25,465 nucleotides of DNA from a virus, in the IMG/VR virus record IMGVR_UViG_3300030419_002672, positions 1-25,465 of that record; one strand, 5' to 3'. This document shows, one piece after another, positions 1 through 7,056 of this stretch. The translations under genes and the position numbers were made by a program. Every line of letters starts with the position of its first letter. Within the stretch, counting starts at the first letter, position 1. Below the pieces are notes generated by a model, which worked only from the letters and a program-made list of their open reading frames with translations, searched no databases and was not told the DNA's origin.

Positions 1-1585
1 CGCCACTTTTCTTATAATATATTCTTGCACCATATATTCTTTTATCTCCACCAAGAGCCTTAGCATTAGCATGGACTAGTGAAAGATTAAAGCTTAACTT
101 GTTATTACTAAAAGCAATTCCATTAGATGCAGCATCATCCCCATCATCAGTTCCAAAAGAAGTTAGTCCAGTCTCAAGACTTTCATCAAAAAGCCATGAA
201 ATATAGAAAAAATATGTTCCATTCCAAGTACCAGTTCCGGTTGGAGCACAATCAGCAATTAATGTTCCATTAACGCTTGCAGTTCCTCCATTATGAGTAC
301 ATTTAACTGTTCCTGCAGCCATATCGTCATCAGCATCAGAATCATAAGTTGGAGAATCAATCATGAACTTTCCTTCAACCCATCCACTAACAGTATTACT
401 ACCAGCATCTTCTCTATAAACCCAAATCTTTGCCCTTGGAGTATTTTGAAAACTAGCATCTCCAGCAAATACACCATTTTGAAAAGCATAATAAACTTGT
501 GCAACATCATGATTATCAGTAGAACCAAGCGTCATCCATGCACTATCATTACCACCACCTGCACTATAAGCATCAACGTGATTACCATCAGCAGTCAAAG
601 TAATAGTTTCTTGACCTGAAGCTCCATCTTGGTCAACAACAGCATTGAATTGAAATAACCCAAACCCAGGTGCACCACCATCAGCACCAGTAACATCATC
701 ATTATCACCAACAGTTATACTATTATTAGTTCCTTTAATATCACCAACCGGCATTATTCTTCCAATTTTTGAGAATGTAACATTTGTAGCTTCTTGGCAT
801 TCATTGTCAGCAATATCCCTTGGAGAAGATTTTTGATTTATACCACCATGAAATTGAGATAATTGATAAAGTCTCTTTCTTTGCCCAGACATTGCTGGTA
901 AAGGTTGAAAACCCCCAGGAATAGCCTTCCAATTAACATTTCCTGTAGGTGCTATAGACCCCACATTAGAAGCACTTGTCAATGAAGGGACTGGAACAGT
1001 TTGATTGACAGTAGCCATATCAGGTTCAAAAGTTTGAGAAGCCAAAGGATCTGGAGCATCACCACCCTCGTCCTTCCCTAGTCCATAATTCATTATAGCT
1101 TCAAGTTCCTCAGGGGAAGCTCCTTGTGCTCGACCAGCCACCATATCTAGTACACTCACCCCACCATCCTTATTAAAATCAAGTGGATCATAAGTATCTC
1201 CAACACCAGCAGACATACTTGCATCTACAGTAGCACCACTTGCAATTCCTGCATCTACAACAGTTGGAGGTTGAGGTGGTGGAGCAGCAATAGTACCTGC
1301 AGGCTGAGGTTTATTAGCAAGATTACCCTGTCCATGCATTGTTCGCAGTGAGCCAAACAAATTACCAAATCCAATATTTAAACCACTAAATCTATTAGGG
1401 TTATTCAAAGCTTCTAAAGTAGGTGGTGGTGGTGGAGCTACCTGTGCAGGAGGAGGTGGTGGAGTTGGAGTAGGTGCAAAAGATCTCATAGAACTCATAG
1501 CTGTAGGGCTAAATGTCATAGACCCTCCTCCAATACCAAGTCCTCCAGTGAAGAAATTTGTTGGCGATGATAATGGTTTCGCCAT
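1..1585 (-). CDS. Tail nozzle-like structural protein with Pro-rich, EF-hand-like N-terminal extension (partial)
   Basis: The frame opens at the ATG at 1585 and stays open to the left edge, so about 528 residues are visible and the C-terminus is missing. Residues 1-60 are rich in Gly, Ser and Pro, with runs of five prolines. Residues 136-147 (DFNKDGGVSVLD) fit the EF-hand/dockerin calcium-loop pattern exactly. From about residue 232 the protein changes character: FHGGINQKSSPRDIADNEC followed by NVTFSKIGRI resembles the start of podovirus tail nozzle (tubular B-like) proteins, followed by beta-rich sequence typical of propeller-like tail proteins. It is the most distal late gene seen, after the fibre and membrane-protein genes. 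The nozzle assignment is inferred from the N-terminal motif and gene order; a general structural protein is the fallback. Confidence 0.72.
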   Translation of the reverse strand, partial: MAKPLSSPTNFFTGGLGIGGGSMTFSPTAMSSMRSFAPTPTPPPPPAQVAPPPPPTLEALNNPNRFSGLNIGFGNLFGSLRTMHGQGNLANKPQPAGTIAAPPPQPPTVVDAGIASGATVDASMSAGVGDTYDPLDFNKDGGVSVLDMVAGRAQGASPEELEAIMNYGLGKDEGGDAPDPLASQTFEPDMATVNQTVPVPSLTSASNVGSIAPTGNVNWKAIPGGFQPLPAMSGQRKRLYQLSQFHGGINQKSSPRDIADNECQEATNVTFSKIGRIMPVGDIKGTNNSITVGDNDDVTGADGGAPGFGLFQFNAVVDQDGASGQETITLTADGNHVDAYSAGGGNDSAWMTLGSTDNHDVAQVYYAFQNGVFAGDASFQNTPRAKIWVYREDAGSNTVSGWVEGKFMIDSPTYDSDADDDMAAGTVKCTHNGGTASVNGTLIADCAPTGTGTWNGTYFFYISWLFDESLETGLTSFGTDDGDDAASNGIAFSNNKLSFNLSLVHANAKALGGDKRIYGARIYYKKSG

Positions 1586-1586
1586 A

Positions 1587-1742
1587 CTACTTAACTAAAA
1601 TCTTTTTAACTTGTGCCCATAGTTTATCATCAAGCTTATTCTTAGAGCTTGCAACTAAATAATCACCAAGAACTATAAGAAGTTTCTTTAACATTGCCTC
1701 TGTTAAAAAAGTCTTGGTTATAAATCCTAATATTGCTGGCAT
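1587..1742 (-). CDS. Small 51-aa amphipathic protein, unknown function
   Basis: ATG at 1742 is preceded by AGGAGAATAG, a clear ribosome binding site that lies within the last codons of the upstream gene. The product starts MPAILGFITK, has a hydrophobic stretch around residues 19-31 (LKKLLIVLGDYLV), and ends in a Lys-rich tail. It lies one base beyond the upstream membrane-protein gene and one base before the nozzle-like gene, so it is translated within the same late operon. It could be a small membrane-associated protein linked to lysis or tail assembly. No family is recognised. Confidence 0.7.
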   Translation of the reverse strand: MPAILGFITKTFLTEAMLKKLLIVLGDYLVASSKNKLDDKLWAQVKKILVK

Positions 1743-1743
1743 T

Positions 1744-1992
1744 CTATTCTCCTTTTTTAAATAGTTTAATTACTATATCTTTTATTGTGTTAACTGATGT
1801 CATTGTTTTTTTTGTTTCATCTTTTGCTTTTCTATTACTATCTATAAGCTTAACAGTAATATCATACAAATTCTTTATGTCAGCTTTTACTTCTTTTGTG
1901 ACAAATTTTATTAGATACATAAGGGCATAACCCAAACCTATCGCCACTGCGACTGGGATACCAACAGTTTCTATTATACCTATTATATCCAA
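1744..1992 (-). CDS. Small membrane protein, possible holin (BhlA/UviB-like layout)
   Basis: The product has 82 residues. One strong membrane segment lies at about residues 9-30 (VGIPVAVAIGLGYALMYLI), followed by a long charged, helical cytoplasmic-type tail (KEVKADIKNLYDITVK onward). A short N-terminus, one membrane helix and a charged helical tail is the layout of BhlA/UviB-type holin-like peptides. The start is TTG at 1992, preceded by GGGGGATTTAG on the coding strand. A nearby ATG upstream is in another frame. It lies between two other small membrane-type genes, downstream of the phosphoesterase. Holin is an inference from topology and neighbourhood, not from a recognised motif. Confidence 0.72.
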   Translation of the reverse strand: MDIIGIIETVGIPVAVAIGLGYALMYLIKFVTKEVKADIKNLYDITVKLIDSNRKAKDETKKTMTSVNTIKDIVIKLFKKGE

Positions 1993-2006
1993 CTAAATCC
2001 CCCATT

Positions 2007-2162
2007 CTATTTTAGTTCTTTATATATTTTAATCACTAAGTACGTTAAAGTTGCAATACCCACTAAAAGGGATACAACCTCCGGAAGCCATCCACTAACT
2101 GATAACCACCATCCACTCATTCCTGCTCCTGTTGTTTTTAATGTATCTACTATTCCTTCCAT
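2007..2162 (-). CDS. Small 51-aa single-pass membrane protein, possible holin
   Basis: ATG at 2162 directly follows the TAA of the upstream gene, so translation is probably coupled. The 51-residue product has a polar, Trp-containing N-terminus (GWWLSVSGWLPE), one membrane helix at about residues 28-46 (VVSLLVGIATLTYLVIKIY), and a short basic end (KELK). Small single-pass proteins of this size next to lysis genes are often holins or holin partners. It lies beside a second membrane protein (1744-1992), so the pair may act together. No catalytic or conserved motif allows a firm name. Confidence 0.7.
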   Translation of the reverse strand: MEGIVDTLKTTGAGMSGWWLSVSGWLPEVVSLLVGIATLTYLVIKIYKELK

Positions 2163-2333
2163 TTATTTTTCTTCACTATCTTTAAGATCGTCTTTAGTTG
2201 CATCAAACATAACCTTTGCAACTACCTCTTGTAAGTCATCAAAGTCTCTTGATTTCTCACCAAATATTTCAACAAGCTTATCAGGTTTTTGACGTTCTAT
2301 ATCTTGCATATTTTGTTGTTCTGGTATTTTCAT
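2163..2333 (-). CDS. Small acidic 56-aa protein, unknown function
   Basis: ATG at 2333 is preceded by AGGGAAATAATATT, a modest ribosome binding site. The product (MKIPEQQNMQDIERQKPDKL at its start) is charged and probably helical, with no membrane segment and no cysteines. It follows the phosphoesterase gene by four bases and touches the next gene (TAA then ATG). Size, charge and frequent overlap are typical of small phage accessory proteins. Nothing points to a particular role. Confidence 0.68.
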   Translation of the reverse strand: MKIPEQQNMQDIERQKPDKLVEIFGEKSRDFDDLQEVVAKVMFDATKDDLKDSEEK

Positions 2334-2337
2334 AATA

Positions 2338-3111
2338 TTATTTCCCTGTTATTAGTTCACCCCATAAAGAGGTCTTACCATCTATTATTTGTATTACATG
2401 AACAGTAAAAAAGCCTTTATTGTAGAAATCTACGATTGCAAATGCATGACTCCAATTATGCATTCTATTTTGCAAAAAGCTATTTTTTCCTGCTGTCATG
2501 TCTTTTAGACATCCGATACTCCACGCTGACTTTACCCCATCCAGATGGGTAACTGATGACTGCTGAATATCGTGGTGATGACCATACATAATGCTCTTTC
2601 CAAGCCTCATCAAGTGATTCCTTGTATGATTTATCCCAGCAAAGTGATGTCCGTGATACAGTGCTAGTTTCCCAATCTGAAAATATTTCCCCACTGGATG
2701 ATACGTATAACCTCTTCCTTTTAAATCTACGCATTTTTCAAACCTATATTTATCCATGAATGGATGCTCTTCGACAAACCTATTCATCCAATCATCGTGA
2801 TTGCCTTCTATCATATGTTTCTCTTTGCAGTTTGCCTTGTCAAGAGACTCATCTATTTGATCCATACCTTTGTTTACAGCTTTTATATCTTTCTCAATAG
2901 CTGGAGTTTGGTATTCTAGTGGAGGTCTTTTCTTTTTCTTCCACTTCCAATGTGAAGCACCTTCCCATTCTCCTACATCTCCTAAATCTACATATATATC
3001 TGGTTTTACTATTTCTATTGATTGACATAAGCAACTTATTGCCTTCTTATCAGCCAAAGGGAAATGTTTATCTGGCGTTACTATTGCTCTTTTAACTATG
3101 CTTTTTGCCAT
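2338..3111 (-). CDS. Calcineurin-like metallophosphoesterase
   Basis: The 257-residue protein carries the ordered metal-binding motifs of the calcineurin-like phosphoesterase fold: D14-x-H16 (PDKHF), LGD at 43-45 with D45, GNHDD at 103-107, H153 in YHGHH, and a GHHH motif at 177-180. These bind two divalent metals and hydrolyse phosphomono- or diesters. All expected ligand positions look intact, so the enzyme is probably active. Start ATG at 3111 is preceded by TGAGGGTTT. It lies in the late operon between fibre genes and small membrane proteins, so a role in nucleic acid or nucleotide processing late in infection, or in lysis, is possible. The substrate cannot be read from the sequence. Confidence 0.9.
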   Translation of the reverse strand: MAKSIVKRAIVTPDKHFPLADKKAISCLCQSIEIVKPDIYVDLGDVGEWEGASHWKWKKKKRPPLEYQTPAIEKDIKAVNKGMDQIDESLDKANCKEKHMIEGNHDDWMNRFVEEHPFMDKYRFEKCVDLKGRGYTYHPVGKYFQIGKLALYHGHHFAGINHTRNHLMRLGKSIMYGHHHDIQQSSVTHLDGVKSAWSIGCLKDMTAGKNSFLQNRMHNWSHAFAIVDFYNKGFFTVHVIQIIDGKTSLWGELITGK

Positions 3112-3126
3112 AAACCCTCATAATTG

Positions 3127-3666
3127 TTAAAAATTTGTCCCAAAAAATACTGAGTTATCTGTTGTTGCTACTACTGCAGCTTCTGTATAATCAACATCTA
3201 AATACATATAAGCAACTCTTAAATATTTAAATCTTGCAGGTCTACCAGTACATTTAATTTTTATTTGTACATTTTCAAGACCTGTATAATCCCAAGCTGT
3301 CCCAGGAGATTTAAGTGTAGTGGCACTACCACTATAAGCAGGATATGCTGAGTTATCTACAGCTACTGTACTTGCAACTCGAAGTATACCAGTTCCTGTT
3401 AATTGTATTGTCATATTCACACTTCCAGTTCCAGTATAGTGTGCATGAACCCTTGGGGTAACTGTCACATCTTCTCCAAAATCAATACCTGATTCTGCTA
3501 CAGATGGATTGGCAAGTGTATATGTTATTTCCCCATTTTGCAATGTTTCCCAAACATAAGTAGAATCATCATCTTCATCTACAAGATCAACAAAGTCACT
3601 ACCAGTACTACATGACCAATTATTAGTACCTGTTGTTCCATCTGGCAATAAAATAAAATTAGCCAT
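3127..3666 (-). CDS. Beta-rich virion or fibre-associated protein
   Basis: The product starts MANFILLPDGTTGTNNW and has 179 residues of mostly alternating polar and hydrophobic sequence rich in Thr, Ser and Gly, as expected for a beta-sandwich. The acidic segment DLVDEDDDSTYVW lies near the N-terminus. ATG at 3666 overlaps the TAA of the upstream gene (TAATG). An in-frame ATG at 3696 would add ten residues but lies inside the upstream gene, so 3666 is preferred. The position among fibre genes suggests a receptor-binding or appendage protein. Specific function unknown. Confidence 0.75.
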   Translation of the reverse strand: MANFILLPDGTTGTNNWSCSTGSDFVDLVDEDDDSTYVWETLQNGEITYTLANPSVAESGIDFGEDVTVTPRVHAHYTGTGSVNMTIQLTGTGILRVASTVAVDNSAYPAYSGSATTLKSPGTAWDYTGLENVQIKIKCTGRPARFKYLRVAYMYLDVDYTEAAVVATTDNSVFFGTNF

Positions 3667-4379
3667 TAAAAATTTAAACTCGCAACGCCATAGCAAACTT
3701 CTTCATCTGCATCCCAATAAAAACTTAAAATATCTCTTTTACTACCACCATCAGTTAAATCTGGTGCAGTACCACCAGACCATCTAATAGCTCCACCAGT
3801 ACCACCATCATTATCAGCATCATTACCAGCAGAATCTAAAGCCTTAAAAGCAGCAATAGTCCTCGTTGAACCATCCTGTTCTACAACTAAAACAAAATTA
3901 CCAGAAACATCAGGAAATTTTAATGATAATGTTCCACTTATACTTCCACCAGTTAAATCTAAATGAGCTTTATTACAATTTGTAAAATCAATAGTAACAT
4001 TTGTATCATCGTCATAATTGGCTGGCTTATCGAATCCAGCTGCACATGCCTCAAACTTTACCACTCCACCAGCATCTAAGACAATATCTTTAGCTGCTGA
4101 AGTTTCAATCTCTATTTCAACGCTAGAGGTTGAACCAGCAACTTTTAAAAGATTAGTACTAACATAAATAAAGGCACGTTCAGTTCCAGCAGAAAATATT
4201 TGCAATCTTTTATTAGAGCCAACTTTGAAATTAATATCTTCATCAGATACTACATTTATATCTGTTCCATCACCTACAATATGTTCACCAGCCTCTCCAA
4301 ATATAAGCTTCTTATTTGAAGCCAACGTAGTATCTTGCACTAAATTATGCTTATTGATTGATATTTTATTAGCACCCAT
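3666..4379 (-). CDS. Tail fibre or appendage structural protein
   Basis: The 237-residue protein is beta-rich and Gly/Asp/Thr-rich. The N-terminal half has short repetitive strands (SNKKLIFGEAG, DINFKVGSNKRLQIF) like fibre shafts. The C-terminal half includes LTGGSISGTLSLKFPDVSG and GGTAPDLTDGGSKRDILSFY, a kind of sequence common in fibre-like proteins of uncultured marine phages. It is three bases from the upstream fibre gene and overlaps the next by one base. No enzyme motif is seen. Role in adsorption is inferred from composition and neighbours. Confidence 0.75.
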   Translation of the reverse strand: MGANKISINKHNLVQDTTLASNKKLIFGEAGEHIVGDGTDINVVSDEDINFKVGSNKRLQIFSAGTERAFIYVSTNLLKVAGSTSSVEIEIETSAAKDIVLDAGGVVKFEACAAGFDKPANYDDDTNVTIDFTNCNKAHLDLTGGSISGTLSLKFPDVSGNFVLVVEQDGSTRTIAAFKALDSAGNDADNDGGTGGAIRWSGGTAPDLTDGGSKRDILSFYWDADEEVCYGVASLNF

Positions 4380-4382
4380 ATA

Positions 4383-5495
4383 TTATGTAAAATAGGTGTA
4401 TCTCACACCTTCTCCACTTACAGTTGCATCAATATAAATAAGGTTTAAATCGCTAATTTCTAAAGAATAAACATCACCAGCGTATAATATGACACCAGTA
4501 CCAGTAGCCTCAGTAGCATCTACACTAGTAAACCCTACTGCGATTAATCCAGTATTGTCAGTTTGTGCCTGTATATCAACTTTCTTACAAGCAGTACTTG
4601 ATGCTAAAGCTACATCAGTGCCAGCACTTGAAACAGTTGTCACTCCATCACCTCCACCAGTAATATCATGTCCTACTTTTCCTATTATATTAGAACCTGC
4701 TGTAATACTGGCTATATCCACATTTCCAATATTATTATCTCCAGCTGCTATACTAGCTATATCTACATTTCCTATATTGTTATCCCCTGCTGCTATAGAT
4801 GCTATATCTACATTTCCTATGTTATTATCTCCTGCTGAAATACTTTTTACTTCCACTTCAAGCTGATTGCTACTATTGATATTTGCAATACCTGCTCCAT
4901 CAGTTATAGCTACATGCAAAGCATTATGAGTACTATCCTCACATGTAATTCCTACTGTTGTATTTGCATCTACTCTTCCTGCTAGCAATGAATATGTCCC
5001 AACCACTGTCTGCGTATCCATATTTGGATTACTATCGCTACTTAGTGTTAATGCATATTTTTCCATACTGACCCTTAGAAAACCATGTGCATCTAATTGT
5101 AATAAAGCAGCATCTCCATCACTATATGAAGTATATGAACTTCTATACTCACCACCTACATTTACAAGCACTGGAGCAGCAGGCATCCCACTAGCATCTA
5201 TATTTATAGCAGGTTTAGCACCACTATCGTTGGTTAACGTAGCATAGGTAACACCATATCGTGAACATGCTAATCTAGCAGCTTGACCTTCAGATACAAT
5301 ATTTGGAAACACACTACCATCAACAACCTTTGCCTCTCCAAGTATTTGTGTTCCATCAGCAACGACAGAAGAACCATGAGTACCAGCACCACCACCTGAG
5401 TCTACTTTTATTTTAAGAGCACCAGTAGCAGCATCATCTATTGCATCACCACTGGAATCAACTATTTGGACAGCACCTGTACCTACACTACCCAT
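4383..5495 (-). CDS. Fibre-like structural protein with 15-residue tandem repeats
   Basis: The 370-residue protein is low in charge and rich in Gly, Ala, Ser, Asp and Val, typical of phage fibre or baseplate-attached proteins. Residues about 205-265 contain a tandem 15-residue unit, SIAAGDNNIGNVDIA, with three good copies and degenerate copies at both ends, probably forming a repeating beta or triple-helical shaft. The C-terminal part (GIVILYAGDVYSLEISDLNL-like strands) looks like a separate beta domain. Start ATG at 5495 overlaps the end of the coiled-coil gene by eight bases. Copy number of the repeat could vary between related phages. Confidence 0.75.
   Translation of the reverse strand: MGSVGTGAVQIVDSSGDAIDDAATGALKIKVDSGGGAGTHGSSVVADGTQILGEAKVVDGSVFPNIVSEGQAARLACSRYGVTYATLTNDSGAKPAINIDASGMPAAPVLVNVGGEYRSSYTSYSDGDAALLQLDAHGFLRVSMEKYALTLSSDSNPNMDTQTVVGTYSLLAGRVDANTTVGITCEDSTHNALHVAITDGAGIANINSSNQLEVEVKSISAGDNNIGNVDIASIAAGDNNIGNVDIASIAAGDNNIGNVDIASITAGSNIIGKVGHDITGGGDGVTTVSSAGTDVALASSTACKKVDIQAQTDNTGLIAVGFTSVDATEATGTGVILYAGDVYSLEISDLNLIYIDATVSGEGVRYTYFT
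4699..4833 (-). repeat. 45-bp tandem repeat, three copies, inside fibre gene
   Basis: Three adjacent 45-bp units at 4699-4743, 4744-4788 and 4789-4833 encode the 15-residue unit of the fibre protein. They match closely, with differences mostly at third codon positions (for example CCAATATTA, CCTATATTG and CCTATGTTA). Weaker copies flank both sides. The synonymous drift shows selection on the protein rather than very recent duplication. Confidence 0.85.
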
Positions 5496-6414
5496 TTAAT
5501 ATCTCCGATAATCCAGCTTTATCTATATTCTCAACTTTTCCTTTTAATTTCATCCTTGCAACCTCTTCAAGAGCTCCAATACGCCACTCAGCAAATCTTG
5601 CTTTTGCCTTTTTAATACGCTCCTCTTCTTTCTTTGCTTTTTCAGAAATCTTAACTATCTTATGTTCCCATTCAATATACTTATCTTCAGTATTGTCTTT
5701 AAGATTCTTAATAGCTTGAAGCTCATCATTCATAGTTTGTTTTTCTTTTTCAAATTTTTTCTTAGCATTCTCAAGGCTCTTCTCTTCATCTGACATTTGA
5801 TCCTTAGTCTCAAACAGACGTTGCTCAAACTGATGAACCATATCTTCATGTTTTTTAGCTTTCTCTTCAAGTTTATCATATTCAACTTCATAAGTAGCTA
5901 TTTTAGTATTATATTTTATACGAAGGTCATCTATCTTGTTTTCAAACTTGTCAATATCTTCTAAGGCTTTATCTTTTTTAACTTGAAGTCCGGCAAGATC
6001 AACTTTATATGATTCACATTTAACTTTATAAAACTTAAGATTTTCAATATCAGAATTAAGTTTATCTTGCTGTTCTATCAAGCCTTCGATGATTTCTCTT
6101 CCTTTATCACATTTTGATTCAATATCTGATATTTTATCAAGCTTAGACTTTAAAAGCATCTCATTAGAATGATTAGCACCACTTATATGTTGGAATCTTT
6201 CTTCTTGAAACTCTACATCTTTATATAATTTCCCAAGCTTTTTAGAATTAGAATCACATTCCTTTTCTAAAGATTTTATCTCTTTCTCTTTATTCTTAAT
6301 TTGAATATCAAGAGCTTTATTCTTCCTGTCTAAAGATTGATTCCTCTTTACAATAGATTTTTTTAAATCACTATTACTTATAGGTAATTTATTTTTTTGA
6401 CCTATTTTAGCCAT
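5488..6414 (-). CDS. Long coiled-coil protein, unknown function
   Basis: Of 308 residues, about 20-270 are almost continuous charged heptad-like sequence rich in Lys, Glu, Asp, Leu and Ile (for example KNKEKEIKSLEKECDSNSKK), so a long coiled coil is expected. There is no signal peptide or membrane segment. The C-terminus (MKLKGKVENIDKAGLSEILN) is less regular. The gene sits among fibre genes and overlaps the next one by eight bases. It may be a fibre shaft, a fibre assembly factor or an internal scaffold. No family is recognised. The start ATG at 6414 follows AAGGAGATTAA on the coding strand. Confidence 0.75.
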   Translation of the reverse strand: MAKIGQKNKLPISNSDLKKSIVKRNQSLDRKNKALDIQIKNKEKEIKSLEKECDSNSKKLGKLYKDVEFQEERFQHISGANHSNEMLLKSKLDKISDIESKCDKGREIIEGLIEQQDKLNSDIENLKFYKVKCESYKVDLAGLQVKKDKALEDIDKFENKIDDLRIKYNTKIATYEVEYDKLEEKAKKHEDMVHQFEQRLFETKDQMSDEEKSLENAKKKFEKEKQTMNDELQAIKNLKDNTEDKYIEWEHKIVKISEKAKKEEERIKKAKARFAEWRIGALEEVARMKLKGKVENIDKAGLSEILNG

Positions 6415-6423
6415 TTAATCTCC

Positions 6424-6777
6424 TTAGTGAAAAGATATTACTTCAAAAACTTCTGCTGTGCTATCCCCACTGTCACTTTGCAATTTAACTTGATCTATCA
6501 ATAAATTATTAAAAGTTATTGGAAAATCATCAAACTTAACAGTTATTGGATCTCCATATCCTCCATTTATTTTAAGCCATATTTTAATTACAGCTGTAGC
6601 ATCACCACTAAACGGAACAAAAGTTACTTCTTTAGCTGGCCCATCACCACTTGTAAGCCAATTAGTTCCTGCGTTATCTGCATCATCATCATCAACAGTT
6701 ATAGTTTGTGATGAATATCCTGTATAGACTTGTAAGTTATTTGCTTCTTGAACTGTATATTTTTGTAAACCTGCCAT
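6424..6777 (-). CDS. Small beta-rich virion protein
   Basis: The 117-residue protein starts MAGLQKYTVQEANNLQ and has alternating hydrophobic and polar strands with an acidic DDDDAD segment at about residues 29-34. It ends AEVFEVISFH. Composition fits a small beta-sandwich structural or capsid-surface protein. The ATG at 6777 is preceded by AAAGGAGAATAAA, a strong ribosome binding site. It lies between a short coiled-coil gene and the long coiled-coil gene in the fibre region. Function is not recognised. Confidence 0.75.
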   Translation of the reverse strand: MAGLQKYTVQEANNLQVYTGYSSQTITVDDDDADNAGTNWLTSGDGPAKEVTFVPFSGDATAVIKIWLKINGGYGDPITVKFDDFPITFNNLLIDQVKLQSDSGDSTAEVFEVISFH

Positions 6778-6826
6778 TTTATTCTCCTTTCAAGAGTTTC
6801 TCTAAGCCATGACTGGCGTGAATGAG

Positions 6827-7021
6827 TTATTTAGTTTCTTGCAACTCCGGATGCATTTGTATTAATACTTCCATTGCACCTTGAGCTTTAACAGCCATCG
6901 TTGAATGATGCTCTGCTTGTTTTTGATGTTCATTAAATTGAACCCTTAAAGACTGAAATACTTCTTTTGGATCAGCCTTTTTCTCTTCTACTTTTTTTTC
7001 TACTACTTTATTATTTCCCAT
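6827..7021 (-). CDS. Short helical protein, possible assembly factor
   Basis: The 64-residue product is highly charged and helical: a Lys/Glu-rich start (VVEKKVEEKKADPKEVF) followed by a His/Gln-rich helix (EHQKQAEHHSTMAVKAQGAM). An in-frame ATG four codons upstream (7033) exists, but the ATG at 7021 has AGGAGAAAA at ideal distance and is preferred. It follows the large fibre gene by a short gap. A fibre chaperone or small virion component is possible. No family is recognised. Confidence 0.68.
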   Translation of the reverse strand: MGNNKVVEKKVEEKKADPKEVFQSLRVQFNEHQKQAEHHSTMAVKAQGAMEVLIQMHPELQETK

Positions 7022-7056
7022 TTTTCTCCTCATTGTTGTTATTTATTTTATTCTGT

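Noticed and set aside
2480-2734. 84-residue minus-strand frame within the phosphoesterase
   Set aside because: Entirely inside the intact phosphoesterase gene in another frame; Ser/Arg/Lys-rich without recognisable features.
3667-3696. Earlier start (ATG at 3696) for the 3127-3666 gene
   Set aside because: It lies inside the end of the upstream gene with no ribosome site, while ATG at 3666 forms the TAATG overlap common in this genome.
4699-4833. CRISPR-like direct repeats
   Set aside because: The 45-bp units are contiguous without spacers, in frame in a fibre gene, and vary at third codon positions.
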